Positions 1-6,589 of a stretch of 13,653 bases of DNA are shown here, one piece after another. The notes below the pieces were generated by a model, which made no database searches, was not told where the DNA came from, and worked only from the letters and a program-made list of their open reading frames with translations. Each line of letters opens with the position of its first letter. Position 1 is the first letter of the stretch. The stretch is taken from NCBI GenBank assembly GCA_937968015.1, contig CALBSO010000037.1, forward strand, positions 1 to 13,653. The letters run 5' to 3'. Origin of the DNA: an uncultured Thermomicrobia bacterium. Lineage in GTDB: Bacteria > Chloroflexota > Chloroflexia > Thermomicrobiales > JALYUS01. The position numbers were made by a program, and so were the translations under genes.

Positions 1-33
1 CGCCTGATGGTGCGCCGCCTCGCACGCGCTTGA
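1..33 (+). CDS. Possible C-terminal tail of an upstream gene (partial)
   Basis: Frame 1 is open from the window edge to a TGA at 31-33 and encodes RLMVRRLARA. A short basic, amphipathic ending like this resembles the end of the next gene (VVRRIRRESEK), so it may be the tail of another cluster member. Eleven codons are far too few to identify anything, and an open frame of this length is expected by chance. No ribosome binding site or domain can be judged. The 147 bases between this stop and the next start show no convincing promoter or gene. Confidence 0.2.
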   Translation, partial: RLMVRRLARA

Positions 34-180
34 CCCTTCTCAGACAGCTTCTAGTTCTTCTGACAGCAGTGTTGCACGCAACTCAGCGCGTTACATCTCA
101 AAATGTTTGTGATACTGTATCGCCAATGAGGAAGCGCCTGCGGTGTGCGGCATCGAAACATACCGCGCCTAGTATGATGC

Positions 181-1482
181 GTGACCCGCCCCGAGACAGG
201 TCAGCCCGAGACGAATACGGCATTCAATTTCGTGACGAGGGAAGGTATTTCGGTGACGGCACATTTTGATGTTCTTGACTGTCCGCTCGCGCTCCAGATG
301 CCGCAACGGCTCACCGATGTCATTTCCTGGCATCCGCACATCCCGCTCGCCTTCGTGCTCATGCAATTATTGCGCCCGAAGCGAGTTGTCGAGCTTGGTA
401 CGCACAAGGGCGACTCGTACTGCGCTTTTTGCCAGGCGGTAGACGCGCTTGACCTTGATACCGCGTGTTACGCCGTTGACACATGGGAGGGGGACGAACA
501 AGCGGGATATTACGGGGCGGAAGTGCTCGCGGAATTAAGGGCATACCACGATCCACGCTATGGGCGGTTCTCCACTCTGATACAAGGTCTTTTCGATGAT
601 GCATTGGACAGATTTGACGATCAGACTATTGATCTGCTGCATATCGACGGTTTGCACACGTACGAGGCGGTGAAGCACGACTTTGAGACATGGTTGCCGA
701 AGATGACATGCCGTGGCGTTGTGCTACTGCATGACGTCAACGAGCATCAGACGGATTTTGGCGTCTGGCAAGTCTGGCATGAACTCGAGCATCACTATCC
801 CCACTGTACGTTTCGGTATGGTCATGGGCTAGGCATCATTGCGGTGGGGGACGAAGGAGCCACCCTGTTACAGGACTTCTTTACTGCGGTACAGTGCAAC
901 CCCGATTTGTTGCGTTACTATGCTCTCCTGGGAGAGCGCATTGAATTGTATCGGGATCGTCAGGGGCGAAACGCGGAACGGGACGTGGAACTGGCTGCGG
1001 TACAAGCGGCCTTGACAAAACGCGACGCGGAAGTGCAGCGTCTCACCACGGCACGAAGGGAACTCGAGGCGTGGGCAATGGACCTCGAAGCGAAGGTTAA
1101 GGATCAACAGGGGCATATGGTGCTACTGACCGAACGCATCACCTTTCTTACCGAGCATGAGACGGAATTACGTCAGCTCCTCGCCGCCGCGCACGATCGA
1201 CGTTTCACGCAGGATTGTGATGACCATTCGTTGCTGGTCACTCTTGGGCGAGGCATTGAAGAACACGCGCGGCAGATCGGCGTGCTAACCGCGGAGAAAG
1301 GCGTGCTAACCGCAGAGAAAGATGCATATGCGTGGGAGACGAATCGCTACGTGGCCCATCTCGAGCAATCGTGGCGCGAGAAAAATGCACACATCGCCCT
1401 CTTGGAAGCAATGGTGCAACCTGTGCACCGCAGTTTCTTCGCCCGAGTCGTGCGCCGCATCCGGCGCGAGTCTGAGAAATGA
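181..1482 (+). CDS. SAM-dependent methyltransferase with long C-terminal coiled coil
   Basis: Residues about 45-225 form a class I methyltransferase of the Methyltransf_24 type. Motif I is ELGTHKG (71-77), an acidic residue follows at the end of the next strand (AVD, about 98-100), and IDGLHTYE (155-162) and LLHDV (182-186) are the later conserved motifs. Residues about 255-415 are rich in E, K, R, Q and L with heptad character, predicting a long coiled coil interrupted near 340-355. The protein ends in a basic amphipathic stretch (about 417-433) that could touch the membrane. The GTG at 181 is the first possible start after an in-frame TGA. A GTG at 253, preceded by GAGGGAAGG, is a better-supported alternative and would still keep the whole methyltransferase domain. 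The stop overlaps the next gene by ATGA, so the two are translationally coupled. The probable role is methylation of a glycan; the exact substrate is unknown. A chain-terminating role like that of WbdD is a hypothesis only. Confidence 0.85.
   Translation: MTRPETGQPETNTAFNFVTREGISVTAHFDVLDCPLALQMPQRLTDVISWHPHIPLAFVLMQLLRPKRVVELGTHKGDSYCAFCQAVDALDLDTACYAVDTWEGDEQAGYYGAEVLAELRAYHDPRYGRFSTLIQGLFDDALDRFDDQTIDLLHIDGLHTYEAVKHDFETWLPKMTCRGVVLLHDVNEHQTDFGVWQVWHELEHHYPHCTFRYGHGLGIIAVGDEGATLLQDFFTAVQCNPDLLRYYALLGERIELYRDRQGRNAERDVELAAVQAALTKRDAEVQRLTTARRELEAWAMDLEAKVKDQQGHMVLLTERITFLTEHETELRQLLAAAHDRRFTQDCDDHSLLVTLGRGIEEHARQIGVLTAEKGVLTAEKDAYAWETNRYVAHLEQSWREKNAHIALLEAMVQPVHRSFFARVVRRIRRESEK
1279..1320 (+). 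repeat. 21-bp tandem duplication encoding one coiled-coil heptad twice
   Basis: Two adjacent 21-bp units (1279-1299 and 1300-1320) differ at one base (GCGGAG versus GCAGAG). Each encodes GVLTAEK, residues 367-373 and 374-380 of the methyltransferase/coiled-coil protein. The unit is exactly seven codons, so the duplication lengthens the coiled coil by one heptad without changing its register. Confidence 0.95.
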
Positions 1483-4445
1483 TGACCAGAAAGATGGAAA
1501 TGCCCACCGTATCGGTGATTCTTCCCATCCCCGACTGGATGTCGCTGACGCATCAGTGTTTGCACGCCCTGTTCGCTACCCTGCCAAACCGCCTCGCAGC
1601 CGAGGTGCTGGTTATCACTGATACCGCCGCGATTCCAGCTCAGCTACTCGCCGGATACGGGGAGCGATTGCGCCTCGTGCATACCGACGCACCGTCTAAT
1701 TTCGCCGCTTCCTGTAACGAAGGAGCAGCGCAGGCGTTCGGTGACTATGTCGTGTTCCTCCATCATACTACCGTGCCACAATCCGATTGGCTGGTCGCCC
1801 TCGTGGAGGAGGCCGAGGTCCATCCCGAGGCGGCGGTGATTGGGAGTCGGCTGCTCGCGCTGAACGACACGATTGATCACGCGGGAATCATGATCGGGCA
1901 AGACGGTTTCCCGGTCGCGCTGTATCGTGGTTTCCCTGCTGATCATCCCGCAGTTAAGGCGCATCATCGTGTCACCGCCACGAGCGCGGTCGGTTCGCTC
2001 GTTCGTCGCGACCGCTTCACGACGTTGGCGGGATTCGATACCGCCTTTGCCACGATCTTGTACGATGTCGATCTCTGCCTTCGCGTCCGCGAATTTGGCG
2101 ACCAGACTCGATACTGCGCCGGGAGCATCCTGTACCGATATGGATGCGCTGATCCTCTATCGGAGAGCGCGCTGCGTGACCGCGAATTGTACCTGAGTCG
2201 CTGGGCGCATCGCGTCCGCCCCGATGACGTACAACGTTATCTGGAAGATGGCCTCATCGCATTCACGTATGGTCCGTCCTATCCGCTACAGGTTGACATT
2301 TCCCCCGCTCTCGGCGTGCCCAAGACGACAAAAATGGAACAGGAGTCTGTGCGCCTGCTTGACTTACGTACCCGGCAGGTGTCGGCCCTGCTCAAGGAGA
2401 CCATCCAACGGACCGTCGATCAAATGGATGCCTCGTTCCGGCAGACGCACGCGCCGATCGAGATGATCGCCAGGACGAAACTCCAAGTCCTGCTCGCATC
2501 GCGGCAACGGCTGGGTTTCCCATCTGTTGCACACCCCCGCGTGAGTATCGTCATCCCGATCTATAACCAGGCGCATTATCTCTATCTATCGCTCGAGAAC
2601 CTCAGCGCGACACCGGGGAACGTTCCTTTCGAAGTCATACTCGTCGACGATGCCTCCGTGGATGCAACGCCGCAATTGCTCGATTCGCTCGACAATGTCC
2701 GTGTGCATACGCATTCTGAGAATGAAGGTTTCGGCGAGGCCTGCAATCATGGCGCCGCGCTCGCCTGCGGTGAATTCATTTGCTTTCTGAACAGTGATGT
2801 ATTGACTATGCCTGGCTGGCTCGATGCACTCGTGGAGACGATGGACCATCATCCGGACAGCGGGGCGGTTGGTGCTAAACTCATCTTCGCGGACGGTACA
2901 TTGCAGGAGGCAGGAAGCATCCTCTGGCGGGACGGCTCGACACTGGGGTATGGGCGTGGAAAGAATCCGACCGCCCCGGAATACTCCTACGAGCGCGAGG
3001 TCGATTACTGTTCGGCTGCCTGTCTGCTTGTTCGGCGGGATGTCTTCGAAGCCGTCGGTGGCTTCGATCCCCGGTATTCGCCCGCATATTACGAAGATGT
3101 CGACCTCTGCTTGAGTATGTGGCATGCAGGAAAGCGTGTGCGATACGCGTCGCACGCGATCGCCCTGCATCTCGAGCACGCCAGTAGTGGACGGGATCGC
3201 GCGGTCGCGCTCCAATTACGCAATCGCGCGACACTGACGGAAAAATGGCCCGACCTTGCGCGCGACCATGGCGCGCCGGGTACCGATATCTTGCGGTGGC
3301 GCGAGCGCCGAAAAGGCGCGCGCGTGCTGGTGATCGACGATCTCGTGCCAATTATGAGCATCGGGAGTGGCTTCCCGCGTACTGCCGCCCTCTTAGACGC
3401 GCTCGTTGCGGCGGAAAATATCGTCTCCTATCTCCCCGCGACAGACCCGACGCCGCGCGAGCCGATGACGCAGAAATTGCAGAGCCAGGGTGTCGAAGTG
3501 CTTCATAGTGCGCCCGATACGCGGGCGCAAATTGAAGCTCGCCGTGGGTACTATGACATCGCTATTGTGAGCCGACCGCATAACGCGCCACTGATAGCCG
3601 CGATCCGCGCGGCGAATCCGGGCATCGCGATCATCTACGACGCGGAGGCGCTTTTCAGCCTGCGAGAGGCGAATCAGTCGGAGATTATGGGCGCGCCGAT
3701 CACCCCGCGTGACCAGGAACGGCGTATTCGTGCGGAACTGGCCCTCATTGGCTCCGCCGATATGGTTTTTACCGTCTCCGAGATCGAACGGAAGGCGATC
3801 GAGCGCTATCATCCTCAAGTCCCGATCACCGTTTGGGGGCACGCGATCACCACACGCGAGGATGTGCCGGGCTTCGGGTCGCGGCAGGGACTCGGGTTCC
3901 TTGGCTACCTCGCGACGGCACCCAACAACGATGCGCTGCTCTTCTTTCTGGAGCAGGTCTTTCCGGCCATCCAGGCCCGCCGCGCTATTCCTCTGACTGT
4001 CGTGGGGATAGGGGCATCTTCCGATGTGCAATCCGCAGCGTCGGCCCTCGCCGACCAAGTGACGCTGGCGGGGTACGTGGAGGACCTTGTCAACTTCTTC
4101 GACGGCTGCCGCGTTTTCGTCGCGCCGCATCGGTTTGCCGCCGGCATCCCGCTGAAGGTTATCGAAGCGATGGCGCATGGTGTCCCCTGCGTCGTCTCGC
4201 GATTGTTGGGGGAGCAATTGGGGATCACCGACGGGGTGGAGGCGCTGATCGCAACCGATGCGGAGGAGTTCGCGACACAGGTGGTGCGCCTCCATGAAGA
4301 TGCGGCACTCTGGCGCCAGATACAGAAGAACGCATCCCGGTTCGTGCGCGAGTGTTATGACCCCACGAAAATGCGCGATACGCTTCGGAAACATCTTGAT
4401 CGCCTCACAGCGCAGCCGCATCGTGATGAGGTGGGTAAAAGATGA
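1479..4445 (+). CDS. Three-module glycosyltransferase (GT2-like, GT2, GT4)
   Basis: This 988-residue protein is a chain of three glycosyltransferase modules. Module 1 (about 8-260) has the GT2 fold signature (VSVILPIP; SNFAASCNEGAA; later DVDLCLRVRE), but its metal-binding motif reads FLHHTT at 93-98 with no Asp. Module 2 (about 355-605) is canonical GT2: VSIVIPIYN, LVDDASVDAT, FLNSDV with Asp440, and YYEDVDLCLS. A helical linker (about 290-345) separates the two. Module 3 (about 613-980) is GT4-like with an N-terminal Rossmann half (VLVIDDLVP) and a nucleotide-sugar site GIPLKVIEAMAHGVP (889-903, Glu896). No membrane segments are visible, so it should act in the cytoplasm or at the inner membrane face. 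The ATG overlaps the previous stop by 4 bases, and its own stop overlaps the next start in the same way. It probably adds two or more sugars in sequence during glycan assembly; donor and acceptor cannot be read from the sequence. Confidence 0.92.
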   Translation: MMTRKMEMPTVSVILPIPDWMSLTHQCLHALFATLPNRLAAEVLVITDTAAIPAQLLAGYGERLRLVHTDAPSNFAASCNEGAAQAFGDYVVFLHHTTVPQSDWLVALVEEAEVHPEAAVIGSRLLALNDTIDHAGIMIGQDGFPVALYRGFPADHPAVKAHHRVTATSAVGSLVRRDRFTTLAGFDTAFATILYDVDLCLRVREFGDQTRYCAGSILYRYGCADPLSESALRDRELYLSRWAHRVRPDDVQRYLEDGLIAFTYGPSYPLQVDISPALGVPKTTKMEQESVRLLDLRTRQVSALLKETIQRTVDQMDASFRQTHAPIEMIARTKLQVLLASRQRLGFPSVAHPRVSIVIPIYNQAHYLYLSLENLSATPGNVPFEVILVDDASVDATPQLLDSLDNVRVHTHSENEGFGEACNHGAALACGEFICFLNSDVLTMPGWLDALVETMDHHPDSGAVGAKLIFADGTLQEAGSILWRDGSTLGYGRGKNPTAPEYSYEREVDYCSAACLLVRRDVFEAVGGFDPRYSPAYYEDVDLCLSMWHAGKRVRYASHAIALHLEHASSGRDRAVALQLRNRATLTEKWPDLARDHGAPGTDILRWRERRKGARVLVIDDLVPIMSIGSGFPRTAALLDALVAAENIVSYLPATDPTPREPMTQKLQSQGVEVLHSAPDTRAQIEARRGYYDIAIVSRPHNAPLIAAIRAANPGIAIIYDAEALFSLREANQSEIMGAPITPRDQERRIRAELALIGSADMVFTVSEIERKAIERYHPQVPITVWGHAITTREDVPGFGSRQGLGFLGYLATAPNNDALLFFLEQVFPAIQARRAIPLTVVGIGASSDVQSAASALADQVTLAGYVEDLVNFFDGCRVFVAPHRFAAGIPLKVIEAMAHGVPCVVSRLLGEQLGITDGVEALIATDAEEFATQVVRLHEDAALWRQIQKNASRFVRECYDPTKMRDTLRKHLDRLTAQPHRDEVGKR

Positions 4446-5764
4446 TAACGAAATCACAGGAGACGACCGAACCCAGGCTCCTACGTCCCTTCCTCATCCC
4501 CGGAAGTTCAGCTGGATCTCTCCCGGCCTTGGATGGCATTCGTGCTGTTGCCGTGATTTTGGTCATCATTTACCATAGTTTCGTTCTTTCTGGCTCGCCC
4601 GTTGTGTTTCTGAATATCCCACTTAGTAGCGGTAAGATTAACTTAACGCCATTCCTTTCTACGGGATTTGTTAGCGTTGACCTATTCTTTGTCTTAAGCG
4701 GGTTCCTTTTGAGTCAATACTGGCTCCGCGCTGACTTTCTAGGAAAGCCGCGGCCAAGTACGCGGATGTACGCACGTCGTCGGTTTTTTCGCATCGTTCC
4801 CGCCTATTATTGCTGCCTGTTTTTGATGCTCACATTGCTTTGTCCGTTTATCATTGACCCAGAATTCGTGTATAGTCGTATTGGCTTGGCGATGCTCGGA
4901 GCCCATGTACTCTTTGTGCAGCATCTTTTTCCGATCACATCCGGCTCGTACAATGTGAATGGCGCGTTGTGGACGTTGACGATTGAGGCAATTTTCTACG
5001 TAGTGCTTCCATGGATGGTCATACTCTTCTATCGTAACAGATGGATGATAACGTTGCCATGTTTTGCGGCACTCACACTCACCTGGCTCTATTTGTGCAA
5101 AAACTCCTTCGGGCCATTTGTGCATTATCTCCAGAGCACTGTTGCCCGGTATGGTGTGGATGAGCCGACCATTCGAGAATATCTCTCGCGGCAATTTCCC
5201 GCGCAATTGGTGGATTTTGGCCTCGGCATTACCTTGGCGAATCTCTATACACGGTATCAAACACGGCCAAGACCGGCCATCCTCCCCGCTCGTTGGATGG
5301 GCAGTATGCTCTTCATTGTTGGGGTGGTTGCCGTGATCTTCTGTATGAGGAAGATTAGCGAGAATGATTCACTGTTCCGGTACTACTTGCGGCAAATCTC
5401 CGTCTCATTTGGATTTACGCTGATGATCGCCGGCACCCTCACCGGGGGCGATTGGATAAAGGGGGTGCTATCGGTCGTCCCGCTTCGGCTGATCGGCTTG
5501 ATCGGTTACTCAGCGTATTTGTGGCACATGCCGCTCATTTATGTCTTCAACCGATTTCCCGCCATTGCCGAAGCGGCGCCATTCGACCGTTTCTTTCAAG
5601 TGCTTTGGCACACCGCTGTAGCACTCTTTCTCATGAGCGTCTTCTTCTATCTCACGATCGAGAAACCATTCCTGGCTTTCGGGAGGAAGCGGTCGGCCAG
5701 CGTGATCCCAAAGGCCGTCACCCCAGTGAATCCTTCTCTTTCGCCCGCTGGTGGCGACGACTGA
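4442..5764 (+). CDS. Acyltransferase-3 family integral membrane acyltransferase
   Basis: This is a hydrophobic protein of about 440 residues with roughly ten predicted membrane helices, the usual size for the family. The N-terminal LPALDGIRAVAV is followed by IIYHSF, whose His (about 45) is the family's expected catalytic residue. Then come GFVSVDLFFVLSGFLLS, the conserved basic ARRRFFRIVPAYY (about 111-123), LWTLTIEAIFYVVLP (Glu about 181) and the C-terminal IGYSAYLWHMPLIY and IEKPF motifs. Family members transfer acetyl or other acyl groups onto sugars of surface polysaccharides, using acyl-CoA on the cytoplasmic side. The ATG overlaps the preceding glycosyltransferase stop as ATGA, so it is in the same operon and probably modifies the same glycan. 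The coding region looks noticeably more AT-rich than the glycosyltransferase before it. Family assignment is firm; the sugar and acyl group are not known. Confidence 0.93.
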   Translation: MITKSQETTEPRLLRPFLIPGSSAGSLPALDGIRAVAVILVIIYHSFVLSGSPVVFLNIPLSSGKINLTPFLSTGFVSVDLFFVLSGFLLSQYWLRADFLGKPRPSTRMYARRRFFRIVPAYYCCLFLMLTLLCPFIIDPEFVYSRIGLAMLGAHVLFVQHLFPITSGSYNVNGALWTLTIEAIFYVVLPWMVILFYRNRWMITLPCFAALTLTWLYLCKNSFGPFVHYLQSTVARYGVDEPTIREYLSRQFPAQLVDFGLGITLANLYTRYQTRPRPAILPARWMGSMLFIVGVVAVIFCMRKISENDSLFRYYLRQISVSFGFTLMIAGTLTGGDWIKGVLSVVPLRLIGLIGYSAYLWHMPLIYVFNRFPAIAEAAPFDRFFQVLWHTAVALFLMSVFFYLTIEKPFLAFGRKRSASVIPKAVTPVNPSLSPAGGDD

Positions 5765-5777
5765 ACGGGGATGATAC

Positions 5778-5784
5778 AAAGGAG
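5778..5784 (+). promoter_or_regulatory. Strong ribosome binding site of the lipoprotein gene
   Basis: AAAGGAG lies 8 bases before the ATG at 5793 and supports that start over the internal Met at codon 6. It sits in the 28-base gap after the acyltransferase stop, which supports co-transcription. No separate promoter is evident. Confidence 0.75.
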
Positions 5785-5792
5785 TTCTTTTT

Positions 5793-6359
5793 ATGCGAGA
5801 GACAATCATGCATCGTTCCCCCAAGAAGGGCCCCGTTCGCAATAGATGGTTCAGCAGTATCATGATTAATTTCCTCTCGCTCATGCTCGCAGCGTGTGCT
5901 GGTTTCAGTACTGTTACTAAGGTTCCACCACCGACGACCGGTATCCCTCCTGCCACCAGCGCCCCCTCGACCGCAGCCACATCCTCGACTGCAGCCACAT
6001 CCTCTACCACATCTTCGGTCCCACTAGGGACTGTGACTTTAACTCCCGAAGGGTCTTTTGAAGGGTATCATGAAAGAAATACTTGTATAGCAATCGGGGG
6101 ATGGGCGTATGATATGAGCAAACCCGACACTCCTATAAGTGTGGAGATTTTCGATGGGACATCAATACTCGCCACGCTCGTTGCCGATACGTTCCGCGCC
6201 GACCTGCACGACGCAGGTAAAGGAAATGGAAATCATTCATTCGTTTTCGCTCCACCGCCCCAGGTGAAAGATGGGAAGACACACCAAATCCTTATACGAA
6301 TCGCGGGAACGAATATCGGTTTGAGTGGTACACCGATGGCACTCACTTGTACGCGATAA
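5793..6359 (+). CDS. Putative lipoprotein with a C-terminal GWAxD beta-sandwich-like module
   Basis: Residues 1-20 are basic, 21-34 are hydrophobic, and LAAC (32-35) is a good lipobox, predicting lipidation at Cys35 and anchoring on the outer face of the membrane. Residues about 41-82 are a Pro/Thr/Ser/Ala linker containing two copies of STAATS. Residues about 86-188 form a compact module with GWAYD (103-107), an alternating VEIFDGTSILATLVADTFRADL stretch, GNGNHSF (144-150) and LSGTPMALTC. Cys98 and Cys186 could form a disulfide. I recognise this pattern as a recurrent secreted or extracellular module in bacterial proteins but know no established name or function. It is the last gene of the left operon, 28 bases after the acyltransferase, suggesting a role with the exported glycan, for example binding or anchoring. 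That role is inference. Confidence 0.8.
   Translation: MRETIMHRSPKKGPVRNRWFSSIMINFLSLMLAACAGFSTVTKVPPPTTGIPPATSAPSTAATSSTAATSSTTSSVPLGTVTLTPEGSFEGYHERNTCIAIGGWAYDMSKPDTPISVEIFDGTSILATLVADTFRADLHDAGKGNGNHSFVFAPPPQVKDGKTHQILIRIAGTNIGLSGTPMALTCTR
5967..6002 (+). repeat. 18-bp tandem repeat in the lipoprotein linker
   Basis: Two adjacent 18-bp units (5967-5984 and 5985-6002) differ at a single base and encode STAATS twice. A degenerate partial third unit follows to about 6017. In-frame repeats of this kind let a flexible Ser/Thr linker change length. Confidence 0.9.
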
Positions 6360-6381
6360 TACGGGGCCTTCGTGGATGACT

Positions 6382-6421
6382 TGACCTGCCCCCCGAATTC
6401 TGGTCCATCCTGATATGTTAG
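6382..6421 (+). repeat. IS3-type terminal repeat, left copy
   Basis: This aligns to 7426-7463 with a few mismatches and two one-base gaps. Shared blocks are TGACC, CCCCGAA, GTCCATCCT and GTTAG. Both copies read inward in the same (+) direction, as expected for the two ends of one IS3-type element after one end has been inverted, or for ends of two separate copies. Confidence 0.75.
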
Positions 6422-6549
6422 AAATAACATTATCGAAGGAGGAGCAGGACGCGGACATCGCGGTTCACCGAGCAACAAGTCGTCGCGGCCCTGCGCCAGG
6501 CGGAGGGCGGCACTGCGGTCGGCGAAATCTGCCGGAAGTTGGGGGTCAG
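6382..6549 (+). mobile_element. Remnant of an IS3-family insertion sequence (left end and 5' part of orfA)
   Basis: The fragment starts with a terminal repeat beginning TGACCTGCC at 6382, contains an AAGGAGGA ribosome binding site (6436-6443), and encodes the first 34 codons of an IS3-type OrfA. Homology stops abruptly at about 6549, just after a codon run reading KLGV. The remainder of orfA, all of orfB and the right end are absent here. The left limit comes from the terminal repeat shared with 7426-7463; the right limit is estimated from where the protein stops resembling OrfA. Confidence 0.75.
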
Positions 6550-6556
6550 GTCATGA
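6449..6556 (+). pseudogene. Truncated IS3-family orfA (start codon lost)
   Basis: The frame from 6449 encodes RTSRFTEQQVVAALRQAE and continues as GGTAVGEICRKLGV, the helix-turn-helix beginning of an IS3/IS2/IS407-type OrfA. It stops at TGA 6554-6556. The codon at the expected start position is ACG, six bases after AAGGAGGA, so an ancestral ATG has probably changed by one base. Only about a third of a normal OrfA is present, and the following 40 bases up to the methyltransferase gene are unrelated. The fragment cannot make transposase. Confidence 0.8.
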
Positions 6557-6575
6557 CGGCTGCGGAAAACGGATT

Positions 6576-6589
6576 GAGGAGATGAGGAG
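6576..6589 (+). promoter_or_regulatory. Duplicated ribosome binding site of the TylF-type gene
   Basis: Two GAGGAG hexamers lie at 6576-6581 and 6584-6589. The first sits 8 bases before the ATG at 6590. The second abuts that ATG but is 9 bases before the Met at codon 4 (6599). The start could therefore be 6590 or 6599; the longer form is reported. Confidence 0.6.

Noticed and set aside
72..116. Possible promoter for the left operon (TTGCAC, GATACT)
   Set aside because: The elements do not have acceptable spacing with each other and match consensus poorly; I could not support a promoter.
30..269. Small + strand open frame before the first methyltransferase
   Set aside because: It overlaps the start of the methyltransferase gene in another frame, has no ribosome binding site and no recognisable protein features.
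2586..3351. Minus-strand open frames of 209 and 156 codons in the middle of the glycosyltransferase
   Set aside because: Both are antisense to the canonical second GT2 module and show no protein-like motifs.
3393..4457. Long minus-strand open frame (354 codons) opposite the glycosyltransferase
   Set aside because: It lies wholly antisense to a clear GT4-type module, has no recognisable motif, and is rich in Arg, His and Cys as expected from an antisense shadow in GC-rich coding DNA.
6360..6589. A CRISPR, tRNA or regulatory RNA in the gap before the TylF-type gene
   Set aside because: The gap is explained by the IS3-family remnant; no repeat-spacer pattern or tRNA-like fold was visible there or elsewhere in the window.
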